Shown: positions 34,391 to 42,827 of the stretch, in pieces
Numbering within the stretch: the first letter of the stretch is position 1
Layout: each line of letters begins with the position of its first letter
NCBI GenBank assembly: GCA_027485795.1
Contig: JAIXQK010000092.1
Location: 1 to 63,055, forward strand
DNA from: Oxalobacteraceae bacterium
Lineage (GTDB): Bacteria; Pseudomonadota; Gammaproteobacteria; Burkholderiales; Burkholderiaceae_D
DNA length: 63,055 nucleotides
Reading direction: 5' to 3'
Notes under the pieces: model-generated
Databases searched by the model: none
What the model saw: the letters and a program-made list of their open reading frames with translations, nothing else
Told to the model about the DNA's origin: nothing
Translations under genes and position numbers: made by a program

Positions 34391-35368
34391 TTAACCCTGT
34401 ATCGCTACTCGGATAGAGTTAGCCGCAGGAGCTACAGCAAAACCAAAGGTCACTTGCGTTGTGGAGGTACGCACAATGTCACACTCTATCAACTCGTTGG
34501 TAGCTAACAAGTAGGCTTGGCACATAACATCAGTTGTATTCAAACCATGAGTAACTGCAATTGAAGTAGCACCACCAATGGTTGCTGCGAACTTGCGAAC
34601 AACTACACCTGTGTCTATCGCCACTACGTTGCCAGCGATAGAGATGCCTGTACCCGCTGTGTAGCTTGTACCTGCGCCAATTTGTGCAAAGGTAAGTGCG
34701 GTAGTGCCGAGGGTAATAGCGCCATCTGTGGTTAAGCGCCATTGACTATCTGCTTGAGTAGTGCCTTCCTCAACCATCACGGTTAAGCCAGCGGTAACTT
34801 CTACAGAGTTATCAGCATCCGTAGTGCGTGACCACGCGCCCGAAGCCACGTTATAAATACCGTTTTCGGAAGCAGTTGTTTGATTCTTAACCAGTACGCG
34901 CTCTGCGGCAACTAAGCTAATACCATCAATGGTTTGAATTCCAGACAATGTGATGTTTGCGGTAGTTGCTGCACGAACTGACTGCTTCCAGTCTGTGCCA
35001 TTTACAGCGGCGTCCACATAGCCCTTGGTAGCAGCGTCTTGTGCGCCCGTAGGGTCTGCAAGGTTGGTAATCCGCTGGCTATTCATCGAAACCGCAGCGG
35101 TAGGTGCAGCGTGTTGGTCTAAGCGAATCGCCTGTACCGCTGTATTAAAGTCGCTAATGGTGGACGCGGTTTGTGTGCCTGTATGGTTAGCTCTAGCGGT
35201 TGGGTCAATGTTCGCAGAAGCTCCACGATAAACCAACTTGCCCGTAGTTGTGTTGTACCAAACTTGACCAACTACAGGTGTAGAAGGGTCAGCAGCCAAG
35301 TTTTGTATCTTGGCGTTTTGGATTTCGTTTTGGGAAAAGTCGTAGTGGACTAGGATTTTCTTGGTCAT
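34391..35368 (-). CDS. Tail fibre protein
   Basis: The 325-residue protein carries classical fibre repeats: VGQVWYNTTTGKLVYRGAS, NSQRITNLADPTGAQDAATK (the common ATKGYVD element follows) and QTIDGISLVAAERVLVKNQT, with a beta C-terminal tip. It would bind the host surface. It forms a unit with the collagen-like gene upstream. Confidence 0.8.
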   Translation of the reverse strand: MTKKILVHYDFSQNEIQNAKIQNLAADPSTPVVGQVWYNTTTGKLVYRGASANIDPTARANHTGTQTASTISDFNTAVQAIRLDQHAAPTAAVSMNSQRITNLADPTGAQDAATKGYVDAAVNGTDWKQSVRAATTANITLSGIQTIDGISLVAAERVLVKNQTTASENGIYNVASGAWSRTTDADNSVEVTAGLTVMVEEGTTQADSQWRLTTDGAITLGTTALTFAQIGAGTSYTAGTGISIAGNVVAIDTGVVVRKFAATIGGATSIAVTHGLNTTDVMCQAYLLATNELIECDIVRTSTTQVTFGFAVAPAANSIRVAIQG

Positions 35369-35379
35369 GTTGACTCCAG

Positions 35380-36225
35380 TTAATTAAGGTAAGCCTTACC
35401 CGCAAATGGGGCAGAGAATTTGAGGGTTAGAGAGTTAAGACCGTTGTAGCGAACCTCACCCTCGACTTCATCACCCGCGCTATCCGTGATGGTCACACTG
35501 GGGTACTTATTCAGGCTATGGGTTATGTCCCACACAGCATCTGCAATAGATTGCTCATGCGCGTGATGCTTATCTCCATCTATGCCAGCCGCACCCGTAT
35601 CGCCCGTATCGCCCTTTGGTCCTTGCGGTCCTGTCTCGCCTATCGGTCCTTGTGGACCTATTGCGCCTGTAGCACCTACAGGTCCTTGTACGCCTGTTTC
35701 GCCTACTGGTCCTTGGGGTCCCGTAGCGCCTGTGTCACCTTTATCGCCTTTTTTGTTTGCTGAATCCACAGCGCTTCTTAGCTCAGCCGCTGCAGTTTGC
35801 GAAGCCGCAATAGTCACTTCTAAGGCAGTTTTAGCGGTCTGGGCTTTTGCTTCTACGGCAACACCAGCATTAACAACTGACTCAAGTAACACTCTTGATT
35901 GCGTCTTACCTTCAAATGGCGGCAACTCAGATATGAGGTGGAGCTGCGCTGTTGGAGCGTCAGGTACTACCGCAGTGGTGCGTAGCGTTTGTCCAGTAGG
36001 CGCAACAATCTTTATTTTGTAAAAAGACGCTAGTGCGCCCGACTGATTGGGCCAGAGGTTGAGCACCGCTCTGCCCAAATCATCGGTCTTTACCTCAACG
36101 GTTTTAGGAGCTACATATCCTTCGTCTACTTCAAAAGAATTGAGCGTAGCAAACACCGCCGCGCCCGCGAGGGGCTGGCCTTTCTGATCGTTAATCTGAC
36201 ATGAAACCGCGCAGATAGCAGGCAT
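35380..36225 (-). CDS. Collagen-like fibre protein B
   Basis: The 281-residue protein has an N-terminal beta domain ([20 protein letters not shown]) followed by a helical segment. A Gly-X-Y tract occupies about residues 159-212 ([20 protein letters not shown] and onward), and a C-terminal head with [20 protein letters not shown] follows. The collagen tract should trimerise as a rigid fibre shaft. The N-terminal domain is clearly paralogous to that of the 39449-40369 protein. It is the first gene behind a strong promoter-operator. Confidence 0.85.
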   Translation of the reverse strand: MPAICAVSCQINDQKGQPLAGAAVFATLNSFEVDEGYVAPKTVEVKTDDLGRAVLNLWPNQSGALASFYKIKIVAPTGQTLRTTAVVPDAPTAQLHLISELPPFEGKTQSRVLLESVVNAGVAVEAKAQTAKTALEVTIAASQTAAAELRSAVDSANKKGDKGDTGATGPQGPVGETGVQGPVGATGAIGPQGPIGETGPQGPKGDTGDTGAAGIDGDKHHAHEQSIADAVWDITHSLNKYPSVTITDSAGDEVEGEVRYNGLNSLTLKFSAPFAGKAYLN

Positions 36226-36238
36226 GGGTGTGCTGAGG

Positions 36239-36246
36239 TGCTTACA
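36239..36246 (-). promoter_or_regulatory. Additional half operator motif in the 36225 leader
   Basis: TGTAAGCA (minus strand) repeats the motif core between the promoter at 36256-36283 and the ATG at 36225. It could be an auxiliary site. Confidence 0.35.
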
Positions 36247-36255
36247 AGATGCACA

Positions 36256-36283
36256 ATTATAAGCTAACGTGCTTACACGTCAA
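36256..36283 (-). promoter_or_regulatory. Promoter with operator motif in spacer (collagen-like fibre B)
   Basis: Minus strand: -35 TTGACG (36278-36283), a 16-bp spacer TGTAAGCACGTTAGCT that is almost entirely operator motif, and a perfect -10 TATAAT (36256-36261). It drives the fibre and lysis block. It is one of the clearest cases of the motif lying inside a sigma70-type promoter. Confidence 0.8.
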
Positions 36284-36549
36284 GGCTTAATCTCAAGAGT
36301 TGTCCTATCAAGAACATCTGCATAGTCAGCAAAAGTCTCGCCTGTCAGGTCAATGCCTAACCCCTCTATCGCAGCTTTAATATCCAGCTTCACCGCAAGC
36401 ATTTGGGCGAGTATCGCATTGGTGGATGCAACCAGTGGTGTAGGGTCAGAGTACAACTGACCAAACACCATATTTTTATCCGCATCCGTAGCGGTTGCGT
36501 AAAAAATGAAGTCTCTAACGGACATTTGGCAGTTGGCGCAATACGCCAT
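36280..36549 (-). CDS. Small fibre-associated protein with I-K-A-A-I motif
   Basis: The 89-residue protein has CANC near the N-terminus and a C-terminal half reading KLDIKAAIEGLGIDLTGETF and then DYADVL. This pattern is common in short phage proteins linked to collagen-like fibres. It overlaps the preceding gene by 35 bases, and an internal ATG at 36525 would shorten the overlap. It is paralogous in pattern to the 50-residue protein at 39294. Confidence 0.6.
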   Translation of the reverse strand: MAYCANCQMSVRDFIFYATATDADKNMVFGQLYSDPTPLVASTNAILAQMLAVKLDIKAAIEGLGIDLTGETFADYADVLDRTTLEIKP

Positions 36550-36796
36550 TTGCTCGCATCAGTAAGCTCACACCGTCTTTATCCTTTTCTGCGGGGTCAT
36601 TACCCAACATAACCGCCTGAACCATCTCATTTAAAAGCTGGTGAAGTTGTGGGGCAAGCAAAATCAATTCTGCTGCGTTAGGGACTAGAGGATCAATCAT
36701 CCTGCAAACAGGCATCCCTTCGGCTGTAAAAACAGCGTCAGAGTTCACTATTGCAGTGGTGTTTCCCTTTGACCAAGGTTTAAATAGTTCAGCCAT
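36515..36796 (-). CDS. Small late protein of unknown function
   Basis: The 93-residue protein has an N-terminal beta part (AIVNSDAVFTAEGMPVCRMI) and an amphipathic helix (ELILLAPQLHQLLNEMVQAV). It lies between the LamG protein and the I-K-A-A-I protein in the same transcription unit. No family recognised. Confidence 0.55.
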   Translation of the reverse strand: MAELFKPWSKGNTTAIVNSDAVFTAEGMPVCRMIDPLVPNAAELILLAPQLHQLLNEMVQAVMLGNDPAEKDKDGVSLLMRANGVLRQLPNVR

Positions 36797-36807
36797 TTCA
36801 TACTCCT

Positions 36808-38007
36808 TTAATCGTAAGTTGCTTTTTGCCCAGTGGCTATCAATGCACGGTAAACACCCATGTAATCCAATGCGATGATGGTGTACGTGAATTTGGTACT
36901 CAGGTTTGGAAACTCGTATGCGCCAGTAGCTGCGTCACTCTTAGTTTCGTAAATGATGGTTCTGGAATCATCAGCCATCAGGCGCAGAGTCCTAGATATA
37001 GGTGTTGGTGGCGCTCCACGCACTTGCAGTGTCCCTTTAAGTGAAGCCGCACCGCCATACACCGTATCTCGTCTACCAAGCGTCAAACCTGTATCACGGA
37101 TTGGAGCAGGGAGATGTGACAGTAATTGCGCTATTGGGAATCTAAAGTACGCCACGTTGTTGTACGGAACCTTAGTATTAAGGTTTAAATACTGCGGTAC
37201 ACCGTGCCGTAAAAACCCAACAGGCTTCTCAACGCTTCTTCCTGTTTTATCGTTATAGTAATACTCAGGCACAGGCGCAGATAGCCGCCCAGTAGTCATC
37301 TCCGCTATACGTGCCGACAGTGGTGGTTTAACCGGATATGCAGCGGGATTCGTGAATGGCTGGTCAGGAGGCAGAAAATCCTTGTAGTACCTACACTGAC
37401 CTTTGCTGATACGGAACTCGTCAATATATCCAATAAACTCAGCTTGGCTTGAAAACGAAGCGCTCATTACCCCAAGCGTCGCCGGAGCAGTGTTTTTCAT
37501 GTACGTTGAATCTGACCATACATGCTTTAGAACCCCGTTCACAAACAACCTAACAACACCGGACATTCTGGCTAATGCGATGTGCTGCCAAGCCCCAACA
37601 GCTATATCTTCTGCGTTTCCAGCAAAACTACTACCGCTGCTACTGCAAGTTGCAAACAGCGACCCATTAGCCATAAACCCCACTGCAAAACCAGCACGGT
37701 TAGTATCGGTCTGCTTGGCGAAAATAAATGACCCGTCCCTAAGCTCTAAAGGGTAGACCCACGCTTCTACCGTGAAGTCGTAACCCTCCATGTTCAAGTC
37801 GGCTGAATCAGGTGTACTAAAGTAGTAATGCCCTGCCTGCTGTTTGTAGAATGAGTTACCACCAAAACGTGATACCTCAGTGCTTAAATCAGTGTAACCA
37901 ACACCAACCCAAGCTGCCCCTGTCGCAGCGTCGATGCAGGAGGTAGCCCCCTCAGTCAACTCAAAGTGGACGAGGGATACAACCGAGTCGATGTACTCGT
38001 CAGCCAT
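36808..38007 (-). CDS. LamG-domain (concanavalin A-like) tail protein
   Basis: The 399-residue protein has a laminin-G-type jelly roll in the first 210 residues. Markers are SVVSLVHFELTEGATSCIDA, GYDFTVEAWVYP, GAWQHIALARMSGVVRLFVN and FIGYIDEFRISKGQCRY. The C-terminal half is a separate beta domain. LamG modules bind glycans, so this is a good candidate for host-glycan recognition on the virion. Confidence 0.85.
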   Translation of the reverse strand: MADEYIDSVVSLVHFELTEGATSCIDAATGAAWVGVGYTDLSTEVSRFGGNSFYKQQAGHYYFSTPDSADLNMEGYDFTVEAWVYPLELRDGSFIFAKQTDTNRAGFAVGFMANGSLFATCSSSGSSFAGNAEDIAVGAWQHIALARMSGVVRLFVNGVLKHVWSDSTYMKNTAPATLGVMSASFSSQAEFIGYIDEFRISKGQCRYYKDFLPPDQPFTNPAAYPVKPPLSARIAEMTTGRLSAPVPEYYYNDKTGRSVEKPVGFLRHGVPQYLNLNTKVPYNNVAYFRFPIAQLLSHLPAPIRDTGLTLGRRDTVYGGAASLKGTLQVRGAPPTPISRTLRLMADDSRTIIYETKSDAATGAYEFPNLSTKFTYTIIALDYMGVYRALIATGQKATYD

Positions 38008-38010
38008 GTA

Positions 38011-39282
38011 TTACCACCAAGGACCTGTAATGTCCATAGCCATTACCGAACACGCCCCTTCGTTGTTATAGTTCATGCGAACCATTAAGAACTTACGCCC
38101 CGGATAGCCAACCACGTTAGACACCACCTCCAAGTCTTGTAGTGGATTGTCGTTATGCACCCACATCAAGCCCGGCATTTTTCCACGCAAACCTTTTGCA
38201 CTCGCCTGCATCAAATGAACAGGGTGCAGAATTAGTGAGTAATCCACTGGGTTAGGGAACGGTATACCTGTTGCTCTGCCGCTGATAGTCTGACCATTAT
38301 TGGTATTGAGTGGAGCAAAGCCTACTGATTGATTGCCACCTAGTAAGGTATGGTCGCGCAACAAAATCTTGCCAGTATAGTCCAGCGAACGGTTAAACCA
38401 GTTGTTGACGTCTGAACCCCAACCCCAAGCGGTCGAAGCTGGAGAATACCAAGTTGTTGCAGCCAGCATTGTGTTATAGGGGTCTGACTGGCGGTAGCTT
38501 TCAAAATCAGTAAAACAATAGCCAATCCTGCCAGCGTGTCCATTGTCGTTCTGGATTTCATTAAACAAGTAAAACCCCCTGTCGTCCCCTACCAACACCC
38601 AAGGTCTGTTGTACTCTTGTGGCCCCGATGTATCACCCTCCCAAGGGTTTCCTTTTTTAGCGTAATACCACTTGTACCACCCATCATATATACCTCCACC
38701 AGAGCCAGTAGGGACCCAGTTCTGGTAGGGGTTCAGCGGATCAAATGGCGCTTCAATCCCCTCAACCGTGTTAATGTCGGTCATCCCTTGCGCCATACCT
38801 ACTTTGGCTTTCTTTGCATAAACAGGGTCATATCCGGGGGCTAGACCATCATCTACACGCAAAAATATGCCTTTGCTCAGTGGGTTGACGCTGCGGTACG
38901 CTCTTTTGCTACCTTCTGAAAACCGACGCTCAAACCCTAATGGCGCAACTTTGACTGTGATTGTTCCAAGAGCAGGGCTAGTCGGATTACCAGTTACAAC
39001 ATAGGTAAACGTGTTGGTAGTGACAGACCGCACCTGTATTTCACCCTCGTATTCAGGCTGCTCAACACCCTCAACCAAAAGCCACTGCCCTACTTTGTAC
39101 TGATGCCCGCCAACTACTGTGCAAGTAGCAACTCCGTCTGCGTAAGTTAAAGTCTGCACTTGCCGTAAGTTAAACCCATCTACCAGACAAGCATCTAGTA
39201 ACTTTGTCATACATCCAAAGTCGTTATAAAGTTGTGGCGCACCTTGCATTACGTTGGTGAAATACTTAACAGTTGAGGTCAT
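38011..39282 (-). CDS. Tail fibre-associated protein
   Basis: The 423-residue protein is dominated by beta segments and Trp/Tyr/Gly-rich loops (GGGIYDGWYKWYYAKKGNPW). An early Ig-like section reads YADGVATCTVVGGHQYKVGQ. No catalytic motif is obvious. It is located between the collagen-like fibre A cassette and the LamG protein, consistent with a fibre or baseplate-like component. Confidence 0.55.
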   Translation of the reverse strand: MTSTVKYFTNVMQGAPQLYNDFGCMTKLLDACLVDGFNLRQVQTLTYADGVATCTVVGGHQYKVGQWLLVEGVEQPEYEGEIQVRSVTTNTFTYVVTGNPTSPALGTITVKVAPLGFERRFSEGSKRAYRSVNPLSKGIFLRVDDGLAPGYDPVYAKKAKVGMAQGMTDINTVEGIEAPFDPLNPYQNWVPTGSGGGIYDGWYKWYYAKKGNPWEGDTSGPQEYNRPWVLVGDDRGFYLFNEIQNDNGHAGRIGYCFTDFESYRQSDPYNTMLAATTWYSPASTAWGWGSDVNNWFNRSLDYTGKILLRDHTLLGGNQSVGFAPLNTNNGQTISGRATGIPFPNPVDYSLILHPVHLMQASAKGLRGKMPGLMWVHNDNPLQDLEVVSNVVGYPGRKFLMVRMNYNNEGACSVMAMDITGPWW

Positions 39283-39293
39283 AGTCGCTCCAG

Positions 39294-39446
39294 TTATTGC
39301 GGTTTACGTAACAGTCGAATCATGTTGGCGTACTCGGTAAATGGAACGCCCTTCATGTTCAACCCTTTAGCTGTAAGGACGGCTTTCAATGCCGCCTTAA
39401 TCTGATTGATCTTCAATAGAGATTCGGTAACTTCTGTGATTTGCAT
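39294..39446 (-). CDS. 50-residue fibre-associated protein
   Basis: This short frame (ATG at 39446, TAA at 39294-39296) encodes MQITEVTESLLKINQIKAAL and, near the end, GVPFTEYANMIRLL. It shares the I-K-A-A-[IL] ... F-x-[DE]-Y-A pattern with the 36280-36549 protein. It lies immediately after collagen-like fibre A, as its relative lies immediately before fibre B. The repeated pairing supports it being a real gene. Confidence 0.6.
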   Translation of the reverse strand: MQITEVTESLLKINQIKAALKAVLTAKGLNMKGVPFTEYANMIRLLRKPQ

Positions 39447-39448
39447 GG

Positions 39449-40369
39449 TCAACTCAGGATGGCTTTTAGCGCTGTTGATACCGAAGTCAAGAGAAAGCCT
39501 TGGTCAGAGTAGCAAGACTCCAGTGCAAGTTGTGTATCGGGTCCCGGAGGTCCATCTACGCCCTTTGCTCCTTGCAAGCCTCTATCACCCGTATAGCCCC
39601 TTGGACCCATCGGACCTGTAAGCCCCATCGGACCTGTCAACGTCACGCCATCAACAGTTATTACTTCGCCTCTTGGTCCTTGTGGACCCATTGGACCCGG
39701 AGGACCCATCGGACCCTCTGGGCCTTGTGTACCATTGATACCGTCTGAACCATCGTCCCCTCTTGGACCGGGCGCACCATTTATACCCGCTTCGCCTCTA
39801 TCGCCTTTCGGTCCTTGTGCGCCAGCAGCCCCAGTAAGCCCTTGTAAGCCACGTAGCCCCTGCGGTCCGGGCAGTCCTTGCGCCCCAGTCTCGCCTTTTT
39901 CTCCGCGCTCACCCTGTTCTCCACGATCACCTTTATCGCCTTTAGGACCCTGTAAGCCCTGCTCACCTTTAGGACCCTGCGCTCCGGTGTCGCCCTTGTC
40001 GCCTCGCAGCCCTTTTGGACCCTCTACAACTGTGGGGTTAGGCATAGGTACGCCCGACCTATTTAGCGAGGTAATAGCGTGTAGTTCAACAGTCGCTACA
40101 TCTGGAACATACGCATTAGCAAAGGTTGTACGGTAGTTTGGAACGTCTATCCGTACACGGTAGTACGTCGCCTCAGAACTCAGCGCATTCGGCCATAGGT
40201 GCAGTATTGCAGTGCCATCAGCACCTGTTACCGCCACCACCTCGTCCGAGAGTACAAACCCTTGGTAAATGACTGACTTGTTGAGGATGGCAGTAACCGT
40301 AGCCCCCGCCACTGGCAAGCCATCAGGATCAAACGCCCTGCATATAACCGCACAGGTCTTAATAGGCAC
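39449..40369 (-). CDS. Collagen-like fibre protein A
   Basis: The 306-residue protein has an N-terminal beta domain (MPIKTCAVICRAFDPDGLPV) paralogous to fibre B. A long Gly-X-Y region at about residues 118-290 follows, interrupted once by EVITVDGVTLT, and then a short C-terminal tip. The tract should form a triple-helical shaft about three times longer than that of fibre B. It follows the head-tail adaptor genes, so it may attach near the neck or tail. Confidence 0.85.
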   Translation of the reverse strand: MPIKTCAVICRAFDPDGLPVAGATVTAILNKSVIYQGFVLSDEVVAVTGADGTAILHLWPNALSSEATYYRVRIDVPNYRTTFANAYVPDVATVELHAITSLNRSGVPMPNPTVVEGPKGLRGDKGDTGAQGPKGEQGLQGPKGDKGDRGEQGERGEKGETGAQGLPGPQGLRGLQGLTGAAGAQGPKGDRGEAGINGAPGPRGDDGSDGINGTQGPEGPMGPPGPMGPQGPRGEVITVDGVTLTGPMGLTGPMGPRGYTGDRGLQGAKGVDGPPGPDTQLALESCYSDQGFLLTSVSTALKAILS

Positions 40370-40381
40370 AGCCCGCCCCTA

Positions 40382-41071
40382 CTACGCTGATGGAGCTACG
40401 GGGGTCGCAGCGGTGGTTGGAGACACGGCAATGGTCGATTTAATCTCAATGCCAAGAGCAGCAGAGAACGCAGCGTAATGGGCTTGTGCCCTTGCGCCAT
40501 TACCAGCGTACTCACTATCTTTGGTATATGCACGGTACAGAATGTAATCTTGCAAGATGTTGCCGTAAATGTCAGGCACACTAATGTTGCCTGTTACTGC
40601 GGTGTATAGCGCACCATCTACGGGTTCTTGAACATCAGTGGGGTATGTGGAATACACTAACTCCACACTACTGTTATTGCCAGCAGGTGGGTAAACATAA
40701 AATGTCTTTGGGTCGCGTGGGTCGAACATATAGTGATGAATTTCATCGTTCGTATTCACCAATGAGTGCCACTCTGGAGATTGCGCGTCTAGTATCTGTC
40801 GGGTAGTCAAGCGAATAGCCCGTTTTGTGCCGTCTGTGTTGCGGATCACATCAATCAGCTTGGAGCCGTTATTGGGTATGCTCTGCTTAGAATTGAGTGG
40901 GTCTAAGTCAACTGTAGCGCTTGTCACCATCGAGTCTGGACGGTACAAAACAATCTCACGCTGTCCATCATTTAAGTAGCGCACCAGCTCAGATACAGGC
41001 CAGCGGATAGAGGTTTTATCTTGCAGCGTTTCGACAACGCGACGAATTACAGATTGAGCAGAAACTGGCAT
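40382..41071 (-). CDS. Head-tail connector / DUF6682-like protein
   Basis: The 229-residue protein begins with a pattern typical of the DUF6682 family in short-tailed phages: QSVIRRVVETLQDKTSIRWP, then ELVRYLNDGQREIVLYRPD. The remainder is beta-rich with a helical C-terminus. In known genomes this family sits between adaptor and fibre genes, as here. It is likely a connector or tail-completion component. Confidence 0.7.
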   Translation of the reverse strand: MPVSAQSVIRRVVETLQDKTSIRWPVSELVRYLNDGQREIVLYRPDSMVTSATVDLDPLNSKQSIPNNGSKLIDVIRNTDGTKRAIRLTTRQILDAQSPEWHSLVNTNDEIHHYMFDPRDPKTFYVYPPAGNNSSVELVYSTYPTDVQEPVDGALYTAVTGNISVPDIYGNILQDYILYRAYTKDSEYAGNGARAQAHYAAFSAALGIEIKSTIAVSPTTAATPVAPSA

Positions 41072-41080
41072 AAAAGCTCC

Positions 41081-41707
41081 TTATGCGAACCGGATAGGGG
41101 ATACTTTCATCCCACCAAAAATTCGACCATAGCTGCCGTCCACACGGGCTTTTTGGGTCAAAGTAAATGCGTTTCTAGCGGCTAACGCTGCGCCCGCTGG
41201 ATTAGAAAAGGGTTGATCTGGAATAGCCATCAAACGTGCCTTAGCGCCCTCTAAAACGGGTTCTAACCAAATATCAAACAACCCATCGTCTAACTGCAGT
41301 GTCTCTCTTGCAGGGCGTAAAACAGCTTCCACCTGCAGTGAGTATTCAGCATCAGGAGTAGGTACAAGATTCAGTAAAACGTCGGTGCCTTCTCGGGTAA
41401 CGTAGAACCCTCTTGGTATTTGCTGCGTATCAGGGGTAATCCCAACTGCCTGTGCAACAACAGGTTGAAGCTCACGCCCGTCAACCCAAACCTTAGTAAT
41501 GCGGGAAACTCGGTGAAACGCTAGAGTGCTAGGGTCGTAAAGCGAAGCCCCTGCCACAGTTTTAGACTCCTCTAGGCGCTCCCGCAACACCATCGAGGTA
41601 TTACAAAAGTCAATAGCGGAATCAACCAGCGCTTGAGATGCAAGCACGTCAGAACACCCCGGTAAGTGGGGCATTAGTCTGGGGAGGAAGTCGCTTACAG
41701 GTCTCAT
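41081..41707 (-). CDS. Putative head-tail adaptor protein
   Basis: The 208-residue protein has an N-terminal helix bundle typical of adaptor proteins (DFLPRLMPHLPGCSDVLASQ, DSAIDFCNTSMVLRE). A beta section follows, then a C-terminal helix with EPVLEGAKARLMAIPDQPF and FTLTQKARVDGSYG, a common ending in podovirus adaptors. It is the first gene downstream of the capsid gene and has its own promoter. Role inferred from architecture and gene order. Confidence 0.65.
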   Translation of the reverse strand: MRPVSDFLPRLMPHLPGCSDVLASQALVDSAIDFCNTSMVLRERLEESKTVAGASLYDPSTLAFHRVSRITKVWVDGRELQPVVAQAVGITPDTQQIPRGFYVTREGTDVLLNLVPTPDAEYSLQVEAVLRPARETLQLDDGLFDIWLEPVLEGAKARLMAIPDQPFSNPAGAALAARNAFTLTQKARVDGSYGRIFGGMKVSPIRFA

Positions 41708-41713
41708 GGCAAA

Positions 41714-41742
41714 AATAAGCCCGATGTTGAGTCGGGCTTATT
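41714..41742 (-). terminator. Strong terminator after the capsid gene
   Basis: On the minus strand, a perfect 11-bp stem (41732-41742 pairs with 41714-41724; arm AATAAGCCCGA on the plus strand) has a 7-base loop and is followed by TTTTT (41711-41715). It should end capsid-gene transcription and allow high capsid expression. The local promoter's -10 overlaps its first arm. Confidence 0.85.
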
Positions 41743-41768
41743 CTAACGCACTAACGTGCTTACATCAA
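41740..41768 (-). promoter_or_regulatory. Promoter with operator motif, overlapping the capsid terminator
   Basis: Minus strand: -35 TTGATG (41763-41768), a 17-bp spacer starting TAAGCACGTTAG, and -10 TAGAAT (41740-41745). Predicted transcription starts near 41733, inside the first arm of the terminator. Transcripts from this promoter would therefore lack most of that arm and escape termination. The promoter would restart transcription for the adaptor and fibre genes. Confidence 0.65.
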
Positions 41769-41771
41769 GCG

Positions 41772-42791
41772 TTACGCAACAATAGCTACAGCCAGTGCGT
41801 CAGGTTTCACCACACGGAAACCATACACATTCAACGAGCGGATAAAGTCACCGAAGTCGTTGGGGTTGCGTACTGTTTCCATCTTGGTGATTTGCGATGC
41901 AAAGGTGATGGCTGACTTGTGACCAGCTACGATCACGCGGCGTTTAGCAGCGTTGGTAGCAGCAGCGATGGAGGTTTCATCACCGTAACCAGAAATCCAA
42001 TTTGTACCACCTGCGTTGGCAAATGGGAGTTGGTTAGTTACATAAGTGGTGAAGCGGTCAATCGTACCGATTTTGCCGTTACGAACCATAGAGCTGGAGT
42101 CACCCATGAATTGGGCTTGTGCCAGATTGGTGTTCATTAACAGCGCACGAGTAGCAGGGTCCAACAACAAGAAACGCTCGTTTTCTGGAATGTTTTGTTC
42201 ATCCAAAACAGAAGCCATTTGCAGGATTTTGGTCAGTACGTTGTTTGCATCGCCGCTGGTAGCGTTGATAGCAATAGGAGCAGCGGCTGTACCTAAGTTG
42301 TAAGCACCAGACTTCACACCTGCACCTGTACCTTGGTTGGCTGCTGCAGCTTGGAAGATGGTGTTATACAACACGTTGGAGTCGATAGTGATCTTCATCT
42401 GCTCACCAGCGTCTGCGCTGAACATATCCAACAGGTTAGGCTTGGCTTGGTATTCCAAAACATCATTGATCTGGAAAGCAAACGCTTTAGCCTTATCAAT
42501 CACCATTTCCAAGGTGTTTGGAGTAGGTACTTGGTATGTCAAGCTACCGCCTGCAACGTAGTTGCTAACGGTAATGGTTGGTGCGGTGTGAATAATCACT
42601 TTATCGCCCATGCCGGAAATGTCACCTTGCCAGTTGGTGTTGGAAATCTCGCTGAAAACGGTCGAAGCGTAAAACTTCGCGTTCAGTTTGGCAGACCAAA
42701 CGGTAGGGATAAAGTTGCCAGAGGCGGGAGGGGTGGTAGCAAAAGCACCAGTTACGGGAAAAACTGCTGCATTGTCGCGTGTTACGGCCAT
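41772..42791 (-). CDS. Major capsid protein
   Basis: The 339-residue protein matches HK97-fold coat proteins of short-tailed phages in length and pattern. The N-terminal extension ends FIPTVWSAKLNAKFYASTVF, and TVSNYVAGGSLTYQVPTP lies in the E-loop region. A spine helix, RFLLLDPATRALLMNTNLA, and the ending FRVVKPDALAVAIVA complete the fold. It is followed by a strong terminator and preceded by the scaffold gene. Confidence 0.88.
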   Translation of the reverse strand: MAVTRDNAAVFPVTGAFATTPPASGNFIPTVWSAKLNAKFYASTVFSEISNTNWQGDISGMGDKVIIHTAPTITVSNYVAGGSLTYQVPTPNTLEMVIDKAKAFAFQINDVLEYQAKPNLLDMFSADAGEQMKITIDSNVLYNTIFQAAAANQGTGAGVKSGAYNLGTAAAPIAINATSGDANNVLTKILQMASVLDEQNIPENERFLLLDPATRALLMNTNLAQAQFMGDSSSMVRNGKIGTIDRFTTYVTNQLPFANAGGTNWISGYGDETSIAAATNAAKRRVIVAGHKSAITFASQITKMETVRNPNDFGDFIRSLNVYGFRVVKPDALAVAIVA

Positions 42792-42827
42792 GATAAAACT
42801 CCAAACTATCAGCCCGCCTCAAGGGGT

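Noticed and set aside
39735-40136. Pro/Ser-rich plus-strand frames opposite the collagen-like genes (also 35582-36022)
   Set aside because: Antisense of Gly-X-Y codons automatically yields Pro/Ser-rich open frames; no independent start signal.
20962-41071. Diversity-generating retroelement or CRISPR array in the tail region
   Set aside because: No reverse transcriptase, no template/variable repeat pair and no regularly spaced repeats were found.
20962-41071. Tape-measure and tail-tube genes (siphovirus or myovirus tail)
   Set aside because: No long coiled tape-measure gene and no tube, sheath or assembly-chaperone frameshift pattern; the long proteins here are fibre, hub or ejection type.
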